Shown: in pieces, positions 17,417 through 28,892 of the stretch
Position numbering within the stretch: the first letter of the stretch is position 1
Layout of the letters: every line of letters starts with the position of its first letter
NCBI RefSeq assembly: GCF_900110695.1
Contig: NZ_FOEH01000002.1
Coordinates: 248,001 to 312,000, forward strand
Direction: 5' to 3'
DNA length: 64,000 nucleotides
Source of the DNA: Virgibacillus subterraneus
GTDB lineage: Bacteria > Bacillota > Bacilli > Bacillales > Amphibacillaceae
Position numbers and translations under genes: made by a program
The notes under the pieces: model-generated
What the model was told of the DNA's origin: nothing
Databases searched by the model: none
Seen by the model: only the letters and a program-made list of their open reading frames with translations

Positions 17417-18511
17417 ATGAAAGATATTGAAAAGGAATATCAAGTAAGAACAGATCTTGCTGTAGAAGCAAAGGATATGTATGTGGATAAAGAGGATGAA
17501 CAAAAGCAGTTAAAAGGAGTTACGGTTAAAGAACGACAAGAAGATAATATAACTATATCTTATGTCGAGGTAGATGCTGAAGGCGAAAAGCTGATTGGCA
17601 AAAAACCAGGATCATATGTCACAATCTATGCTGATGGCGTTAAGAAGCAGGATACGAAGCGACAGGAGTCAGCTGCAAAGATATTTGCAGGCGAGTTAGA
17701 ACAATTGCTCAAGAAAAATGAAGTTCCGCTGGATGGCAACGGTCTAATAGTAGGACTAGGAAATTGGAATGTAACTCCAGATGCACTTGGGCCAATGACG
17801 GTTGATAAAATTATGGTAACAAGCCATTTGTTTCAATTGGAACATGAATCAGTATCGGAAGGTTATCGACCTGTTGCAGCAGTCACTCCTGGTGTAATGG
17901 GAGTAACTGGAATGGAAACAAGTGATATCATTTTTGGTATTGTAGAGAAATTTAATCCTGACTTTGTTATTGCAGTTGATGCATTAGCATCAAGGTCGAT
18001 TGAACGTGTGAATGAAACAATCCAACTTTCTGATACAGGAATTCACCCAGGGTCTGGTGTAGGAAATAAACGGAAAGAGCTTAGTCAGGAAACATTGGGA
18101 ATTCCCGTTTTTGCAGTAGGAGTTCCAACAGTTGTTGATGCAGTGACGATTACGAGTGATACTATCGATTTTATCTTAAAGCACTTTGGAAGGGAATGGA
18201 AAGAAAAAGAGAACCCTTCCAAATCGTTAGCGCCTGCTTCATTGTCTTTTGGGAACAAAGAATTTACAGAAGAAGACTTACCAGATGAAGAAAAACGTGA
18301 AACCTTTCTTGGAATAGTAGGTAATTTAACAGAAGAAGAAAAGAAGTCATTAATTAAAGAAGTGCTTACACCAATAGGTCATAATCTAATGGTAACTCCT
18401 AAAGAAGTAGATGGATTTATGAAGGATATGGCAACTTTAATTGCAACTGGCTTAAACGCAGCTCTTCATGAAAAAATAACTGTAGAAAACTTCGCTTCTT
18501 ATACAAGATAA
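17417..18511 (+). CDS. gpr: Germination protease GPR
   Basis: A 364-residue aspartic-type protease that degrades small acid-soluble spore proteins at germination. It is made in the forespore as a zymogen; the N-terminal VRTDLAVEA (residues 10-18) resembles the known autoprocessing region. Conserved stretches include [37 protein letters not shown] and [14 protein letters not shown]. Length matches the family. AAAGGGG precedes the ATG. The next gene is spoIIP, as in B. subtilis. I found no convincing sigma-G promoter. Confidence 0.95.
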   Translation: MKDIEKEYQVRTDLAVEAKDMYVDKEDEQKQLKGVTVKERQEDNITISYVEVDAEGEKLIGKKPGSYVTIYADGVKKQDTKRQESAAKIFAGELEQLLKKNEVPLDGNGLIVGLGNWNVTPDALGPMTVDKIMVTSHLFQLEHESVSEGYRPVAAVTPGVMGVTGMETSDIIFGIVEKFNPDFVIAVDALASRSIERVNETIQLSDTGIHPGSGVGNKRKELSQETLGIPVFAVGVPTVVDAVTITSDTIDFILKHFGREWKEKENPSKSLAPASLSFGNKEFTEEDLPDEEKRETFLGIVGNLTEEEKKSLIKEVLTPIGHNLMVTPKEVDGFMKDMATLIATGLNAALHEKITVENFASYTR

Positions 18512-18622
18512 TGACTCTTGTATATCTCTATCATTTTTAAAAATTTTAAAAGAATTTGTTCTATCTCCTGAAGTTATTTCATAGATTTTACCATTGAGGA
18601 TTACTTCAGAAGGGGTGGAACC

Positions 18623-19813
18623 ATGTATCTTGGGAACAAACAAAATAATGGGAAGAAAAAAGTATTTAATCATTTCTATAAAAAAAGCGGCGTTTACTTT
18701 ATATGTTTGATTGTTTTATTCGTTGTTATAGGATTTTTAACTACAGTAGCGCCAGCATATCGTTTCTCTTCCCATACTATTACAACTTGGACTAGTGACC
18801 TTGATAGTTCCACCTTTCTCTATCTTATGGGAATGGAGAATAGAGCATTTAAAGAAGCATATCCAGAAGATAAGGCTTTACCAAACTTATCAAGCGTCGT
18901 ATTTCAAATGGCTACAAGTATTAAACCAAATGATACACGAAGTTTACTCGGGCAGGAGTTACCAGGGTTCTCTACCTTTGAAAACGAAATAATTATTGCT
19001 GGTGAAGGAACCAATTACACCAACTTACCAGTCGAATCCGCACCACCTCTTGATGAAATTTTGAAAGATAGAGAAGCAGTTGTTGATGATTCAACTGAAT
19101 CTGAAGAACCAAAAAAAGAACCAGATACAGATACAGATAAAGAGCAGTTAGACACCGGCGATAAGGATGTAGTATTTATTTACAATACACATAATAGAGA
19201 ATCTTTTTTGCCACATTTGCCTGATGTTAATGACCCTGATTTAGCACAACATGGTGAAGTGAATATTACCAAGGTCAGCGATAGGCTTTCTAAGTCGTTA
19301 GAAACAGATGGAATAGGTACGACCGTTGATGATACAGATATTATGGAAATATTAAACAATAATGGATGGAAGTATGGTCAATCTTATTCGGCGTCAAGAA
19401 AAATTGTACAAGAAGCCTTTACATCTAATGATGATATACAATATGTCTTTGATTTACATCGTGACTCTCAAAGAAGGGATAAAACAACAAAAGTCATAAA
19501 TGGAAAACCATATGCGAAAATTGCCTTTGTTGTTGGGGCAGAACATGCATCTCATGAAAAAAATCTAGCTTTTGCAACGAAACTTCACAATTTGATTGAA
19601 GAAAAATACCCCGGACTCAGCAGGGGGGTAATTAAGAAAAAAGGTCCTAGAAGTAATGGTATATATAACCAGGATCTATCTCAAAATTCGCTTGTAGTAG
19701 AATTCGGAGGGGTCGACAATAATCTAGATGAATTATATCGCACAGCAGATGCCGTTGCGGAGGTATTTAGCGAGTTATACTGGAATGCTGAAAAGGTAAA
19801 TAAAAATCAGTAG
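18623..19813 (+). CDS. spoIIP: Stage II sporulation protein P (SpoIIP)
   Basis: A 396-residue membrane-anchored peptidoglycan amidase/endopeptidase that works with SpoIID and SpoIIM in septal thinning and engulfment. A transmembrane helix lies at about residues 16-40, followed by an acidic linker (EEPKKEPDTDTDKE) and the catalytic domain with IYNTHNRESF, DLHRDSQRR and VVEFGG, which carry the zinc-binding residues. AAGGGGTGG precedes the ATG. Confidence 0.94.
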   Translation: MYLGNKQNNGKKKVFNHFYKKSGVYFICLIVLFVVIGFLTTVAPAYRFSSHTITTWTSDLDSSTFLYLMGMENRAFKEAYPEDKALPNLSSVVFQMATSIKPNDTRSLLGQELPGFSTFENEIIIAGEGTNYTNLPVESAPPLDEILKDREAVVDDSTESEEPKKEPDTDTDKEQLDTGDKDVVFIYNTHNRESFLPHLPDVNDPDLAQHGEVNITKVSDRLSKSLETDGIGTTVDDTDIMEILNNNGWKYGQSYSASRKIVQEAFTSNDDIQYVFDLHRDSQRRDKTTKVINGKPYAKIAFVVGAEHASHEKNLAFATKLHNLIEEKYPGLSRGVIKKKGPRSNGIYNQDLSQNSLVVEFGGVDNNLDELYRTADAVAEVFSELYWNAEKVNKNQ

Positions 19814-19825
19814 GAGGAAATTATT

Positions 19826-20122
19826 ATGCGCTCTCTAGTTGTTTTGTTATTACTCGCACTATTCTTTCTAGTTGGTATAGTAGTAGGATTAGATCGTGGA
19901 GAAAGTGCAACTGACCCAATGACTGAAAATACGGTGAGAACGGAGGAAGTGGAAGAAAAACAGGTTGTGGTAGTAGAACAAACAACTAGTGAAAATATAA
20001 TGACAGCAGAAGCTCCAGTGCAATTCACTCAGAAGATAGCCAAATTTTTGGAAGCTAGTGTACAAGGATTTTATGAAATAATTGTCGAAGTCATTTATCA
20101 AATCGTTCAAGTATTTTTTTAA
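19826..20122 (+). CDS. yqxA: YqxA family (DUF3679-like) membrane protein
   Basis: A 98-residue protein with an N-terminal transmembrane helix (MRSLVVLLLLALFFLVGIVV), the segment GLDRGE, and an amphipathic C-terminus. It sits between spoIIP and lepA, the position of yqxA in B. subtilis, and resembles that family. The function is unknown. AGGAGG lies upstream. Its TAA stop coincides with the left end of repeat R4. Confidence 0.75.
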   Translation: MRSLVVLLLLALFFLVGIVVGLDRGESATDPMTENTVRTEEVEEKQVVVVEQTTSENIMTAEAPVQFTQKIAKFLEASVQGFYEIIVEVIYQIVQVFF

Positions 20123-20201
20123 GTAGTTAAGGTACTTCCATACTGTATAAGTGCAACTAAGTCTTTCACCATTAAGGCTTAGTGATAAGCTAAGTTTTTT
20201 T
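20121..20201 (+). repeat. Interspersed repeat copy R4 (short form)
   Basis: The copy begins at the yqxA stop codon and ends with CTTAGT-GATAA-GCTAAG followed by seven Ts. Compared with the consensus CTTGGC-GATAA-GCCAAG, the fourth pair has changed from G-C to A-T on both arms, a compensatory change that keeps the stem. Confidence 0.85.
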
Positions 20202-20215
20202 ATATGATTTTTATT

Positions 20216-20332
20216 GCTCACTCCTTTAGTCCTTGAATGTATGCAATGCAGTTGCTATAATCAATGCTAGTAATTGACGTCTTAAATTTGCGCTTTTATT
20301 GGTAAAACGGTAAAAGTCAAGTAGGAGTGAGC
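20216..20332 (+). repeat. Inverted repeat flanking the lepA promoter, covering the lepA ribosome site
   Basis: GCTCACTCCT at 20216-20225 is the exact complement of AGGAGTGAGC at 20323-20332, which contains the lepA ribosome binding site. Transcripts reading through from yqxA could pair the two arms. Transcripts from the local promoter at 20233-20261 would lack the left arm. Confidence 0.55.
20233..20261 (+). promoter_or_regulatory. Sigma-A promoter of lepA
   Basis: TTGAAT (20233-20238), exactly 17 bases, TATAAT (20256-20261). The start point would be near 20268, giving a leader of about 70 bases. Confidence 0.75.
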
Positions 20333-20339
20333 ATCACTT

Positions 20340-22148
20340 ATGGTGAAGAAACAAGATAATGTACGTAATTTTTCGATTATAGCACATATTGATCACGGAA
20401 AATCAACGTTGGCTGATCGGATTCTAGAAAATACAAAAGCACTTACGCAGCGGGAAATGAAAGAACAATTTCTTGATGCGATGGACTTAGAAAGGGAACG
20501 TGGTATAACAATAAAATTAAACGCTGTGCAGCTTCATTATGAAAATAAAACTGGTGAAGATTACACATTTCATTTAATAGATACGCCTGGACATGTCGAT
20601 TTTACATATGAAGTATCGAGAAGTCTCGCGGCATGTGAAGGTGCAATATTGGTAGTTGATGCGGCACAGGGAATCGAAGCCCAGACATTAGCGAATGTGT
20701 ACCTTGCGTTGGATAACGAATTGGAAATTATACCCGTTATTAATAAAATAGATCTTCCAAATGCTGATCCTGAACGTGTTGCACAAGAGCTGGAAGATGT
20801 TATCGGTATTGATAAAGACGATGTTATTTTAGCTTCTGCGAAAGATAATATTGGAGTTGATGAAATCCTGAATCGGATTGTTACAGATATACCTGCTCCT
20901 TCCGGTGATCCAGACTCCCCTTTAAAGGCACTTATTTTTGATTCGCTGTATGATCCTTATCGCGGTGTTATCGCTTATGTATGTATTAAAGATGGTTCCG
21001 TAAAGATTGGCGACAAAATTAAAATGATGGCAACTGAAAAGGAGTTTGAAGTTAATGAAATTGGTGTCTTTACACCAAAACCAGTAGCAAAAGATGAATT
21101 AACTGTTGGAGATGTAGGGTTTCTTACTGCGTCTATTAAAAATGTGGGTGATACGCAGGTTGGTGATACTGTAACACATTCCAATAACCAGGCTGAAACA
21201 CCACTACCTGGGTACCGCAGGTTAAATCCTATGGTATTTTGCGGATTATTCCCGATCGATTCTAATAAATATAATGATTTACGTGAAGCCCTAGAACGAT
21301 TAGAGTTAAACGACTCATCATTACAATATGAAGCAGAAACATCACAGGCACTAGGATTTGGATTTCGTTGTGGATTTCTTGGTTTGTTACATATGGAAAT
21401 CATTCAGGAAAGGATCGAACGTGAGTTTAATATCGATCTAATTACAACAGCACCAAGTGTAATATACGAGGTAGAGCAGACTGATGACACAACAATTGTA
21501 GTGGATAACCCATCCATTATGCCAGACCCTCAAATTGTTAAAGAAATTCATGAACCATTCGTAAAGGCGACCATCATGGTTCCGAATGATTATGTTGGGC
21601 CTGTGATGGAAATCGCCCAAAAAAAGCGTGGACAATTTATCGATATGGAATATTTGGATGATGTACGTGTGAACGTTGTTTATCAAATTCCTCTTTCTGA
21701 AATTGTGTACGACTTCTTTGATCAATTAAAATCTCACACAAAAGGTTATGCCTCTTTTGATTATGATTTAATTGGCTACCGTCCATCAAACCTTGTTAAG
21801 ATGGATATATGGTTAAATGGCGAAACGATTGACGCATTATCGTTTATCGTTCATCGTGATTTTGCTTATGAACGAGGGAAACTGATTGTTGATAAATTGA
21901 AGGACCTTATTCCAAGACAGCAATTTGAAGTGCCTGTCCAGGCGGCAATCGGAAATAAAATTGTCGCACGTTCCACTATTAAAGCAATGCGCAAAAATGT
22001 TTTGTCCAAATGTTATGGCGGAGACATAACACGTAAACGTAAATTATTGGAAAAACAAAAAGAAGGAAAAAAACGTATGAAAATGGTAGGATCGGTTGAA
22101 GTTCCGCAAGAAGCGTTTATGGCTGTTTTACAAATGGATGATGATTAA
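20340..22148 (+). CDS. lepA: Elongation factor 4 (LepA)
   Basis: A 602-residue translational GTPase that acts on stalled or initiating ribosomes. The GTPase motifs are AHIDHGKST (residues 16-24), DTPGHVDF (near 81) and NKIDLP (near 135). Downstream are the EF-Tu domain 2, EF-G-like domains III and V, and the LepA-specific C-terminal domain ([20 protein letters not shown]). The length is typical. AGGAGTGAG lies 12 bases before the ATG. Confidence 0.97.
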   Translation: MVKKQDNVRNFSIIAHIDHGKSTLADRILENTKALTQREMKEQFLDAMDLERERGITIKLNAVQLHYENKTGEDYTFHLIDTPGHVDFTYEVSRSLAACEGAILVVDAAQGIEAQTLANVYLALDNELEIIPVINKIDLPNADPERVAQELEDVIGIDKDDVILASAKDNIGVDEILNRIVTDIPAPSGDPDSPLKALIFDSLYDPYRGVIAYVCIKDGSVKIGDKIKMMATEKEFEVNEIGVFTPKPVAKDELTVGDVGFLTASIKNVGDTQVGDTVTHSNNQAETPLPGYRRLNPMVFCGLFPIDSNKYNDLREALERLELNDSSLQYEAETSQALGFGFRCGFLGLLHMEIIQERIEREFNIDLITTAPSVIYEVEQTDDTTIVVDNPSIMPDPQIVKEIHEPFVKATIMVPNDYVGPVMEIAQKKRGQFIDMEYLDDVRVNVVYQIPLSEIVYDFFDQLKSHTKGYASFDYDLIGYRPSNLVKMDIWLNGETIDALSFIVHRDFAYERGKLIVDKLKDLIPRQQFEVPVQAAIGNKIVARSTIKAMRKNVLSKCYGGDITRKRKLLEKQKEGKKRMKMVGSVEVPQEAFMAVLQMDDD

Positions 22149-22158
22149 TTAATTTATT

Positions 22159-22204
22159 AAGGGAGAACTTAAGGCATTCCTGCTTGTAGTTCATCCCTTT
22201 TCTT
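22159..22204 (+). terminator. Terminator of lepA
   Basis: AAGGGAGAACT pairs with AGTTCATCCCTT (one bulged A), followed by TTTCTT. Repeat R5 starts at the T-tract. Confidence 0.7.
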
Positions 22205-22337
22205 AGCAGTTAAGAAAGTAAGTGCAACTTAGGCTTTCGCCATTATAGCTTGCACTCCAAACTATGAGGGGTTCTAAAAAAGCAAAATACGCTTTTGTAA
22301 GAATCCCTTTTATGAGTAACCAAGTTTTCTAAGCATT
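22203..22337 (+). repeat. Interspersed repeat copy R5 (long form)
   Basis: A long-form copy. The left end TTAGCAGTTAAGAAAGTA and right end CCAAGTTTTCTAAGCATT match the short form, while the middle carries the long-form insert (GGGGTTCTA...AAAATACGCTTTTGTAAGAATCCC), which itself folds. It fills the space between the lepA terminator and the hemW ribosome site. Confidence 0.85.
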
Positions 22338-22350
22338 GGAGAGGATAATT

Positions 22351-23508
22351 GTGGTTAAATCCGTTTATATTCATATACCATTTTGTCAGCAGATTTGTCA
22401 TTATTGTGATTTCACAAAGTTTTTCTACAATGAGAAATTAGCTACAGAATATATAGAGGCACTTTCAAATGAAATAAACACAAATGTTAATGGTACGAAG
22501 AACAAGGTAAATACAATATTTATTGGTGGAGGCACCCCTACTTCATTAAACATGGAACAGTTGCGTTCTTTAATGCAAATTATTGATAATAAGTTTGACG
22601 TTGAAAATTGTAAAGAATTTACGATTGAATCAAATCCTGGTGATTTTGACAAAGAGAAAATTAAACTGTTAAGGAGCTATGGTGTTAACAGGATTTCTTT
22701 AGGTGTGCAAGTATTTGACGATGCGATGCTGGAAGAATTAGGGCGACTGCATACGGTGAAAGACGTATATAGTACCATTAATCAATTACAGCAACACGGT
22801 TTTTATAATATTAGTATTGATCTTATATACGCACTGCCGAATCAGACAGTTGAACAATTTAAACAGTCTTTGGATGAAGCAGTATCATTCGGGTTACCTC
22901 ATTACTCAACATACGCATTACAAATTGAACCCAAAACTGTCTTTTATCAGCGGCATAAAAAAGGCAAACTGCACCGTCCTCCGGAAGAGTCGGAAGTACA
23001 AATGTATGAAATTTTGAAAAATACAATGCACCTAGAAGGTGTAAATCACTATGAAATAAGTAACTTTGCAAAAACCGGTTACGAAAGTCAACACAATCTC
23101 ACCTATTGGAATAATGAATATTATTACGGGTTTGGAGCTGGAGCTCATGGATATCTCGCTGGTAAACGGACAGGAAATATCAGACCTTTACCCGCTTATG
23201 TAAAAGAAGCTATGAAAACAGGGAAGCCGATATTGAATACGGAAGAAATTAGTATTAAAGAAATGGTTGAAGAAGAAATGTTCCTTGGCTTACGTAAAAC
23301 GAAAGGTATTAATAAGAATCATTTTCATAAGAAATTTGGCTTTTCATATGAGACAATCTACAAGCATGCAGTTTCTTCCTTAATCCAAAAAGGATGGCTT
23401 GCTGAGAATGCTAGTAACATTTATCTAACCGACCAAGGTATGTTATTTGGTAATGAGGTATTCGAGCAATTTTTATTAGAAGAAAAAGATTTAATGCATG
23501 TACGTTGA
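22351..23508 (+). CDS. hemW: Radical SAM protein HemW (HemN-like)
   Basis: A 385-residue radical SAM protein. CQQICHYC (residues 10-17) is the CxxxCxxC cluster motif; FIGGGTPTSL follows near 58-67. Family knowledge places HemW as a heme-binding chaperone related to, but distinct from, coproporphyrinogen dehydrogenase HemN; it lacks HemN's longer N-terminus. GTG 22351 is preferred over the upstream TTG because GGAGAGG lies seven bases before it. Confidence 0.92.
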   Translation: MVKSVYIHIPFCQQICHYCDFTKFFYNEKLATEYIEALSNEINTNVNGTKNKVNTIFIGGGTPTSLNMEQLRSLMQIIDNKFDVENCKEFTIESNPGDFDKEKIKLLRSYGVNRISLGVQVFDDAMLEELGRLHTVKDVYSTINQLQQHGFYNISIDLIYALPNQTVEQFKQSLDEAVSFGLPHYSTYALQIEPKTVFYQRHKKGKLHRPPEESEVQMYEILKNTMHLEGVNHYEISNFAKTGYESQHNLTYWNNEYYYGFGAGAHGYLAGKRTGNIRPLPAYVKEAMKTGKPILNTEEISIKEMVEEEMFLGLRKTKGINKNHFHKKFGFSYETIYKHAVSSLIQKGWLAENASNIYLTDQGMLFGNEVFEQFLLEEKDLMHVR

Positions 23509-23533
23509 CAAAAAAATAAGGATTTGATAATTT
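23505..23533 (+). promoter_or_regulatory. Sigma-A promoter of the hrcA-grpE-dnaK operon
   Basis: TTGACA (23505-23510), 17 bases, TAATTT (23528-23533). The -35 box overlaps the hemW stop codon. The CIRCE operator starts 10 bases after the -10, so HrcA binding would block or trap transcription starts here. Confidence 0.75.
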
Positions 23534-23543
23534 ATTATTAGCA

Positions 23544-23570
23544 TTAGCACTCGAGTGGATGGAGTGCTAA
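23544..23570 (+). promoter_or_regulatory. CIRCE operator (HrcA binding site)
   Basis: TTAGCACTC, nine bases, GAGTGCTAA: a perfect CIRCE inverted repeat. HrcA binds it to repress the class I heat-shock genes. Confidence 0.98.
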
Positions 23571-23584
23571 CAGAGGTGATCATC

Positions 23585-24616
23585 ATGTTAACAGAAAGAC
23601 AATTACTGATATTACAAGTCATAATTGATGATTTCATTGAGTCAGCACAACCAATAGGTTCACGTGCTATATCTAAAAAAGGTGATATAGCTATTAGTTC
23701 CGCCACCATTCGGAATGTAATGGCTGATTTGGAAGAGATGGGGTTTTTGGAAAAAACGCACTCATCCTCTGGTCGTATTCCTTCTGAAAAGGGGTATCGT
23801 TACTATGTCGACCACCTCGTCTCACCACAAGTAACAGAAGGTGATAAAAAGCTAATTAATAACGTTATACAAGATGGTTTTTTCGAATTTGAACAGATTG
23901 TTCAAAAGTCTGCTCAAATACTTTCTGATATTACTAATTACACATCAATAATATTAGGACCAGAAGTATTTGAGACAAAATTAAAACAATTGCAGATTGT
24001 CACATTATCATCGCAAACTGCTGTTGCAATCTTAGTTACTAATACGGGACACGTGGAACATCGTTCATTTTCTATTCCAAAGGAAATAAGCACGTCAGAT
24101 TTGGAAAAAATGGTGAATATTCTCAATGACCGGTTGTATGGTGTGCCAATTGTAAGGTTACCTGAAAAGTTAAATACTGAAATTGTACATCTTATGAATA
24201 AGTACATTACAGATTTTGAAAAATCGTATGATTATTTGAAAGCTGCCTTTTTTAATGAAAATCCTGTTAAATTATATTTTGGTGGCAAAACAAACATTTT
24301 AATGCAGCCCGAGTTTAAGGATATTGATAAAATTCGGTCTTTTTATTCCATGATGGAAAAGGAAGATGAAATAGCCAACCTGCTAAAAGATACTACGAAT
24401 GGTATCAAAGTGAGTATAGGCCATGAGAACAAAGTGGATGCTATCAAAGATCTAAGCCTAATCACGGCTACGTATCAATTAAATGAAGATCAAATGGGTA
24501 CAATAGCTCTACTAGGTCCTACCCGTATGGAGTATAAGCGGGTTGTTAATCTACTGAACACTTTATCACATGAAATGTCAGATGCATTATACATGTGGTA
24601 CAAAAATAACGAGTGA
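23585..24616 (+). CDS. hrcA: Heat-inducible transcription repressor HrcA
   Basis: A 343-residue repressor of class I heat-shock genes. The N-terminal winged helix begins MLTERQLLILQVIIDDFIES and includes GSRAIS and SSATIRNVMADLEEMG (near residues 45-60), followed by the HrcA core and dimerisation domains. ATG 23585 lies after GAGGTG, 14 bases beyond CIRCE, so HrcA represses its own operon. A longer in-frame reading from 23555 would start inside CIRCE and is rejected. Confidence 0.97.
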   Translation: MLTERQLLILQVIIDDFIESAQPIGSRAISKKGDIAISSATIRNVMADLEEMGFLEKTHSSSGRIPSEKGYRYYVDHLVSPQVTEGDKKLINNVIQDGFFEFEQIVQKSAQILSDITNYTSIILGPEVFETKLKQLQIVTLSSQTAVAILVTNTGHVEHRSFSIPKEISTSDLEKMVNILNDRLYGVPIVRLPEKLNTEIVHLMNKYITDFEKSYDYLKAAFFNENPVKLYFGGKTNILMQPEFKDIDKIRSFYSMMEKEDEIANLLKDTTNGIKVSIGHENKVDAIKDLSLITATYQLNEDQMGTIALLGPTRMEYKRVVNLLNTLSHEMSDALYMWYKNNE

Positions 24617-24744
24617 AGTAAGACTCTGCAGGGATACCGAATTTATAGAAGACTTTTCCCATTTCTTTATGTATATTTGTTTATTTATAAAGCTATTCGT
24701 GATATATTCTAACATGGCAATTTTATAAGAGGAGGTGGCAGTAA

Positions 24745-25323
24745 ATGGAAGAACAGAATAGGGATACAACGCAAACAACTGAGAAAGATGAGGAAAATAT
24801 TACTGAAGTAATCGACAATACTGAACAAGATGGAGAGCAGCAAATGGGCTCTGATGAAAGCAAGATGGAAAGCCTAAAAGCAGAAGTAGACCAACTCAAA
24901 CAGGAGAAAGATGAACTTCATCAGCGAGTGCTTCGAACACAAGCAGAATTTGATAACTTCAAAAAACGTTCGCAAAAAGAAAAAGAAGCAGAACGTAAAT
25001 ATAAAGCCGAAGACATCGTAAATGAATTACTTCCGGCAATTGACAATTTTGAGCGAGCATTACAGGCAGATGTAAATGATGCTAGTGAAGGATTTGTTGA
25101 TGGTATATCGATGGTTTACCGACAATTAAAAGACGCATTAAAAGCACATGGTGTTGAAGAAATAGAATGTGTAGGCGAAACATTTGACCCAACTGTACAT
25201 CATGCCGTTATGCAAGTAGAAGAAGAAGATACAGAATCTAATACAGTTACGGAAGAGTTGCAAAAAGGTTATATGTTAAAAGATAAAGTTATTCGACCAG
25301 CAATGGTTAAAGTAAATAAGTAA
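24745..25323 (+). CDS. grpE: Nucleotide exchange factor GrpE
   Basis: A 192-residue co-chaperone that releases ADP from DnaK. An acidic N-terminal tail (to about residue 45) leads into a long coiled coil (KAEVDQLKQEKDELHQRVLR) and the C-terminal beta domain (VEEIECVGETFDPTVHHAVM). GAGGAGGTGG precedes the ATG. Second gene of the CIRCE operon. Confidence 0.96.
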   Translation: MEEQNRDTTQTTEKDEENITEVIDNTEQDGEQQMGSDESKMESLKAEVDQLKQEKDELHQRVLRTQAEFDNFKKRSQKEKEAERKYKAEDIVNELLPAIDNFERALQADVNDASEGFVDGISMVYRQLKDALKAHGVEEIECVGETFDPTVHHAVMQVEEEDTESNTVTEELQKGYMLKDKVIRPAMVKVNK

Positions 25324-25338
25324 ATGGATAAGTAGTGA

Positions 25339-27186
<1,848 letters not shown>

Positions 27187-27206
27187 TTAAGCTGAATCAA
27201 TTGATT

Positions 27207-27244
27207 AAAGTCAAAGTCAGGAGTCTCTTGGCTTTGACTTTTTA
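27207..27244 (+). terminator. Terminator between dnaK and dnaJ
   Basis: AAAGTCAAAGTC pairs with GGCTTTGACTTT (one G-U pair), followed by a T-run. It would reduce dnaJ expression relative to dnaK. Confidence 0.85.
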
Positions 27245-27329
27245 CTCTTTTAATAGTTTATTTGCTATAAAGGAGTAATTGATGATAAGATAAAATTTAT
27301 GCAATAGTGTCCGGGAGAGTGATTTACAA

Positions 27330-28454
27330 GTGAGTAAGCGAGATTATTATGAAATACTTGGAGTCGAAAAAGGTGCTTCAAAAGATGAAATAAAAAAGGC
27401 ATATCGTAAAATGGCAAGACAGTACCATCCAGATGTGAATAGTGAAGAAGATTCTGCAGAAAAGTTTAAAGAAGCAAAAGAGGCATATGAAGTATTAAGT
27501 AATGACCAAAAACGTCAACAATATGATCAATTTGGTCATGCAGGCGCACAAGGCCAAGGATTTGGTGGCTTTGGAGGCGGAGCACAGGACTTCGGTGGCT
27601 TTGGTGATATTTTCGATATGTTCTTTGGCGGTGGCGGTCGCAGACGTGATCCAAATGCCCCGCAACAAGGTGCTGATTTACAGTATTCTATGATTTTAGA
27701 ATTTGAAGAAGCTATCTTTGGTAAGGAAACAGATGTAAGTATACCAAAGGAAGAAGAGTGTGAAACGTGTGACGGATCAGGTGCTAAGCCTGGTACAAAG
27801 ACAAAAACATGTTCACATTGTGAGGGATCGGGCCAATTAAATACGGAACAAAACACTCCATTTGGCCGTGTTGTTAACCGTCGTGTGTGTCATCATTGTA
27901 ATGGTACAGGGAGGATTATTCCTGAAAAATGTAATACATGTGGCGGAACAGGGAAGGAAAGAAAGCAAGATAAAATCCATATCTCAATCCCTGCAGGAAT
28001 TGATGAAGGACAGCAAATTCGTGTCTCTGGCAAAGGTGAAGCAGGTGTTAACGGTGGACCACCAGGGGATTTGTATGTTGTGATTCAAGTGAAATCACAC
28101 GATTTCTTTGAGCGTGAAGGTGATCATATATTCTGTGAGTTACCTGTAACCTTCGTTCAAGCAGCACTTGGTGATGAAATAGAAGTACCAACCGTACATG
28201 GTAATGTTATGCTGAAAATAACTGCCGGAACACAAACAGGCAAAGTCTTTCGACTGAAGGGCAAAGGAGCCCCAAATGTTCGTGGAACTGGTCACGGTGA
28301 TCAACATGTACAGGTACGAGTAATTACACCAAATAAATTAACAGATCGTCAAAAGGAACTGTTGCGTGAATTTAATGATATTAGTGGAAACGAAGCAACG
28401 GATGAACAAGAAAGTTCCTTTTTCCAACGGTTTAAGAACGCATTTAAAAGCTAG
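27330..28454 (+). CDS. dnaJ: Chaperone DnaJ (Hsp40)
   Basis: A 374-residue type I DnaJ. The J domain (residues 5-70) has the HPD motif in QYHPDVN; a Gly/Phe-rich linker follows ([14 protein letters not shown]), then four zinc-finger repeats ([32 protein letters not shown]) and the C-terminal substrate domains. It stimulates DnaK ATPase. Start: GTG 27330 with GGGAGAG upstream. Confidence 0.97.
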   Translation: MSKRDYYEILGVEKGASKDEIKKAYRKMARQYHPDVNSEEDSAEKFKEAKEAYEVLSNDQKRQQYDQFGHAGAQGQGFGGFGGGAQDFGGFGDIFDMFFGGGGRRRDPNAPQQGADLQYSMILEFEEAIFGKETDVSIPKEEECETCDGSGAKPGTKTKTCSHCEGSGQLNTEQNTPFGRVVNRRVCHHCNGTGRIIPEKCNTCGGTGKERKQDKIHISIPAGIDEGQQIRVSGKGEAGVNGGPPGDLYVVIQVKSHDFFEREGDHIFCELPVTFVQAALGDEIEVPTVHGNVMLKITAGTQTGKVFRLKGKGAPNVRGTGHGDQHVQVRVITPNKLTDRQKELLREFNDISGNEATDEQESSFFQRFKNAFKS

Positions 28455-28485
28455 ACTATTTCTAAATGATTGTTGAACTTTTTCT

Positions 28486-28771
28486 AAAAACTGCGATATA
28501 GTGAAAATTTTTTTAGACTTATCTCTAGTTCTAAAGATGGTAGAGTGCTTCGACTCGTTCCGGCAGAATACTTAGCTTTCCATGGGCACGACCTCAGCCT
28601 CCTTGTGACGCTAAAAACGCTTCTTCCGGGGTATTCCGAACGTGCTGTTCCCATAGGAGTCTACGTATTCTGCCTCCACCGATTAAGATTTTTGATTAGA
28701 GGCTGAAATGTTTCACATGGCTAAGAAGTCACTGTGAAGGCAAGTATTTTTCCACATTATGTCGCAGTTTA
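28486..28771. repeat. Nested palindromic intergenic element between dnaJ and prmA
   Basis: The outer arms AAACTGCGATATAGTG (from about 28488) and CACATTATGTCGCAGTTT (to 28770) are imperfect inverted repeats. Inside lies a second palindrome at 28562-28674 with perfect ends GGCAGAATAC/GTATTCTGCC, containing GACCTCAGCCTCC and CCATAGGAGTCTACG. The inner unit resembles GC-richer intergenic repeats I recall as frequent in Bacillus-type genomes. No ORF is present, so it is either a non-autonomous mobile element or a structured RNA. It fills most of the 28455-28892 gap. Confidence 0.75.
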
Positions 28772-28827
28772 TATCAACTTCGAATATTTTAAAGAAACAA
28801 AACTTATGAAAAGAGTCAAGAATTAAG

Positions 28828-28850
28828 AGCGGTGTTACAGCAACACCGCT
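28828..28850. other. Strong hairpin before prmA
   Basis: AGCGGTGTT and AACACCGCT form a perfect 9-bp stem with a five-base loop, about 40 bases before prmA. No T-tract follows, so terminator function is uncertain. Confidence 0.4.
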
Positions 28851-28892
28851 TACATAAAAGATTTAACTTTTTAAAGAAATGAGTGGATTGAT

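Noticed and set aside
22250-22278. A promoter inside repeat R5 (TTGCAC, 17 bases, TCTAAA) driving hemW
   Set aside because: The -10 is weak and the arrangement is not kept in R7 or R9, so I cannot claim that repeats carry promoters.
28486-28771. Insertion sequence between dnaJ and prmA
   Set aside because: Inverted repeats are present but there is no transposase reading frame, so it is treated as a non-autonomous palindromic element.
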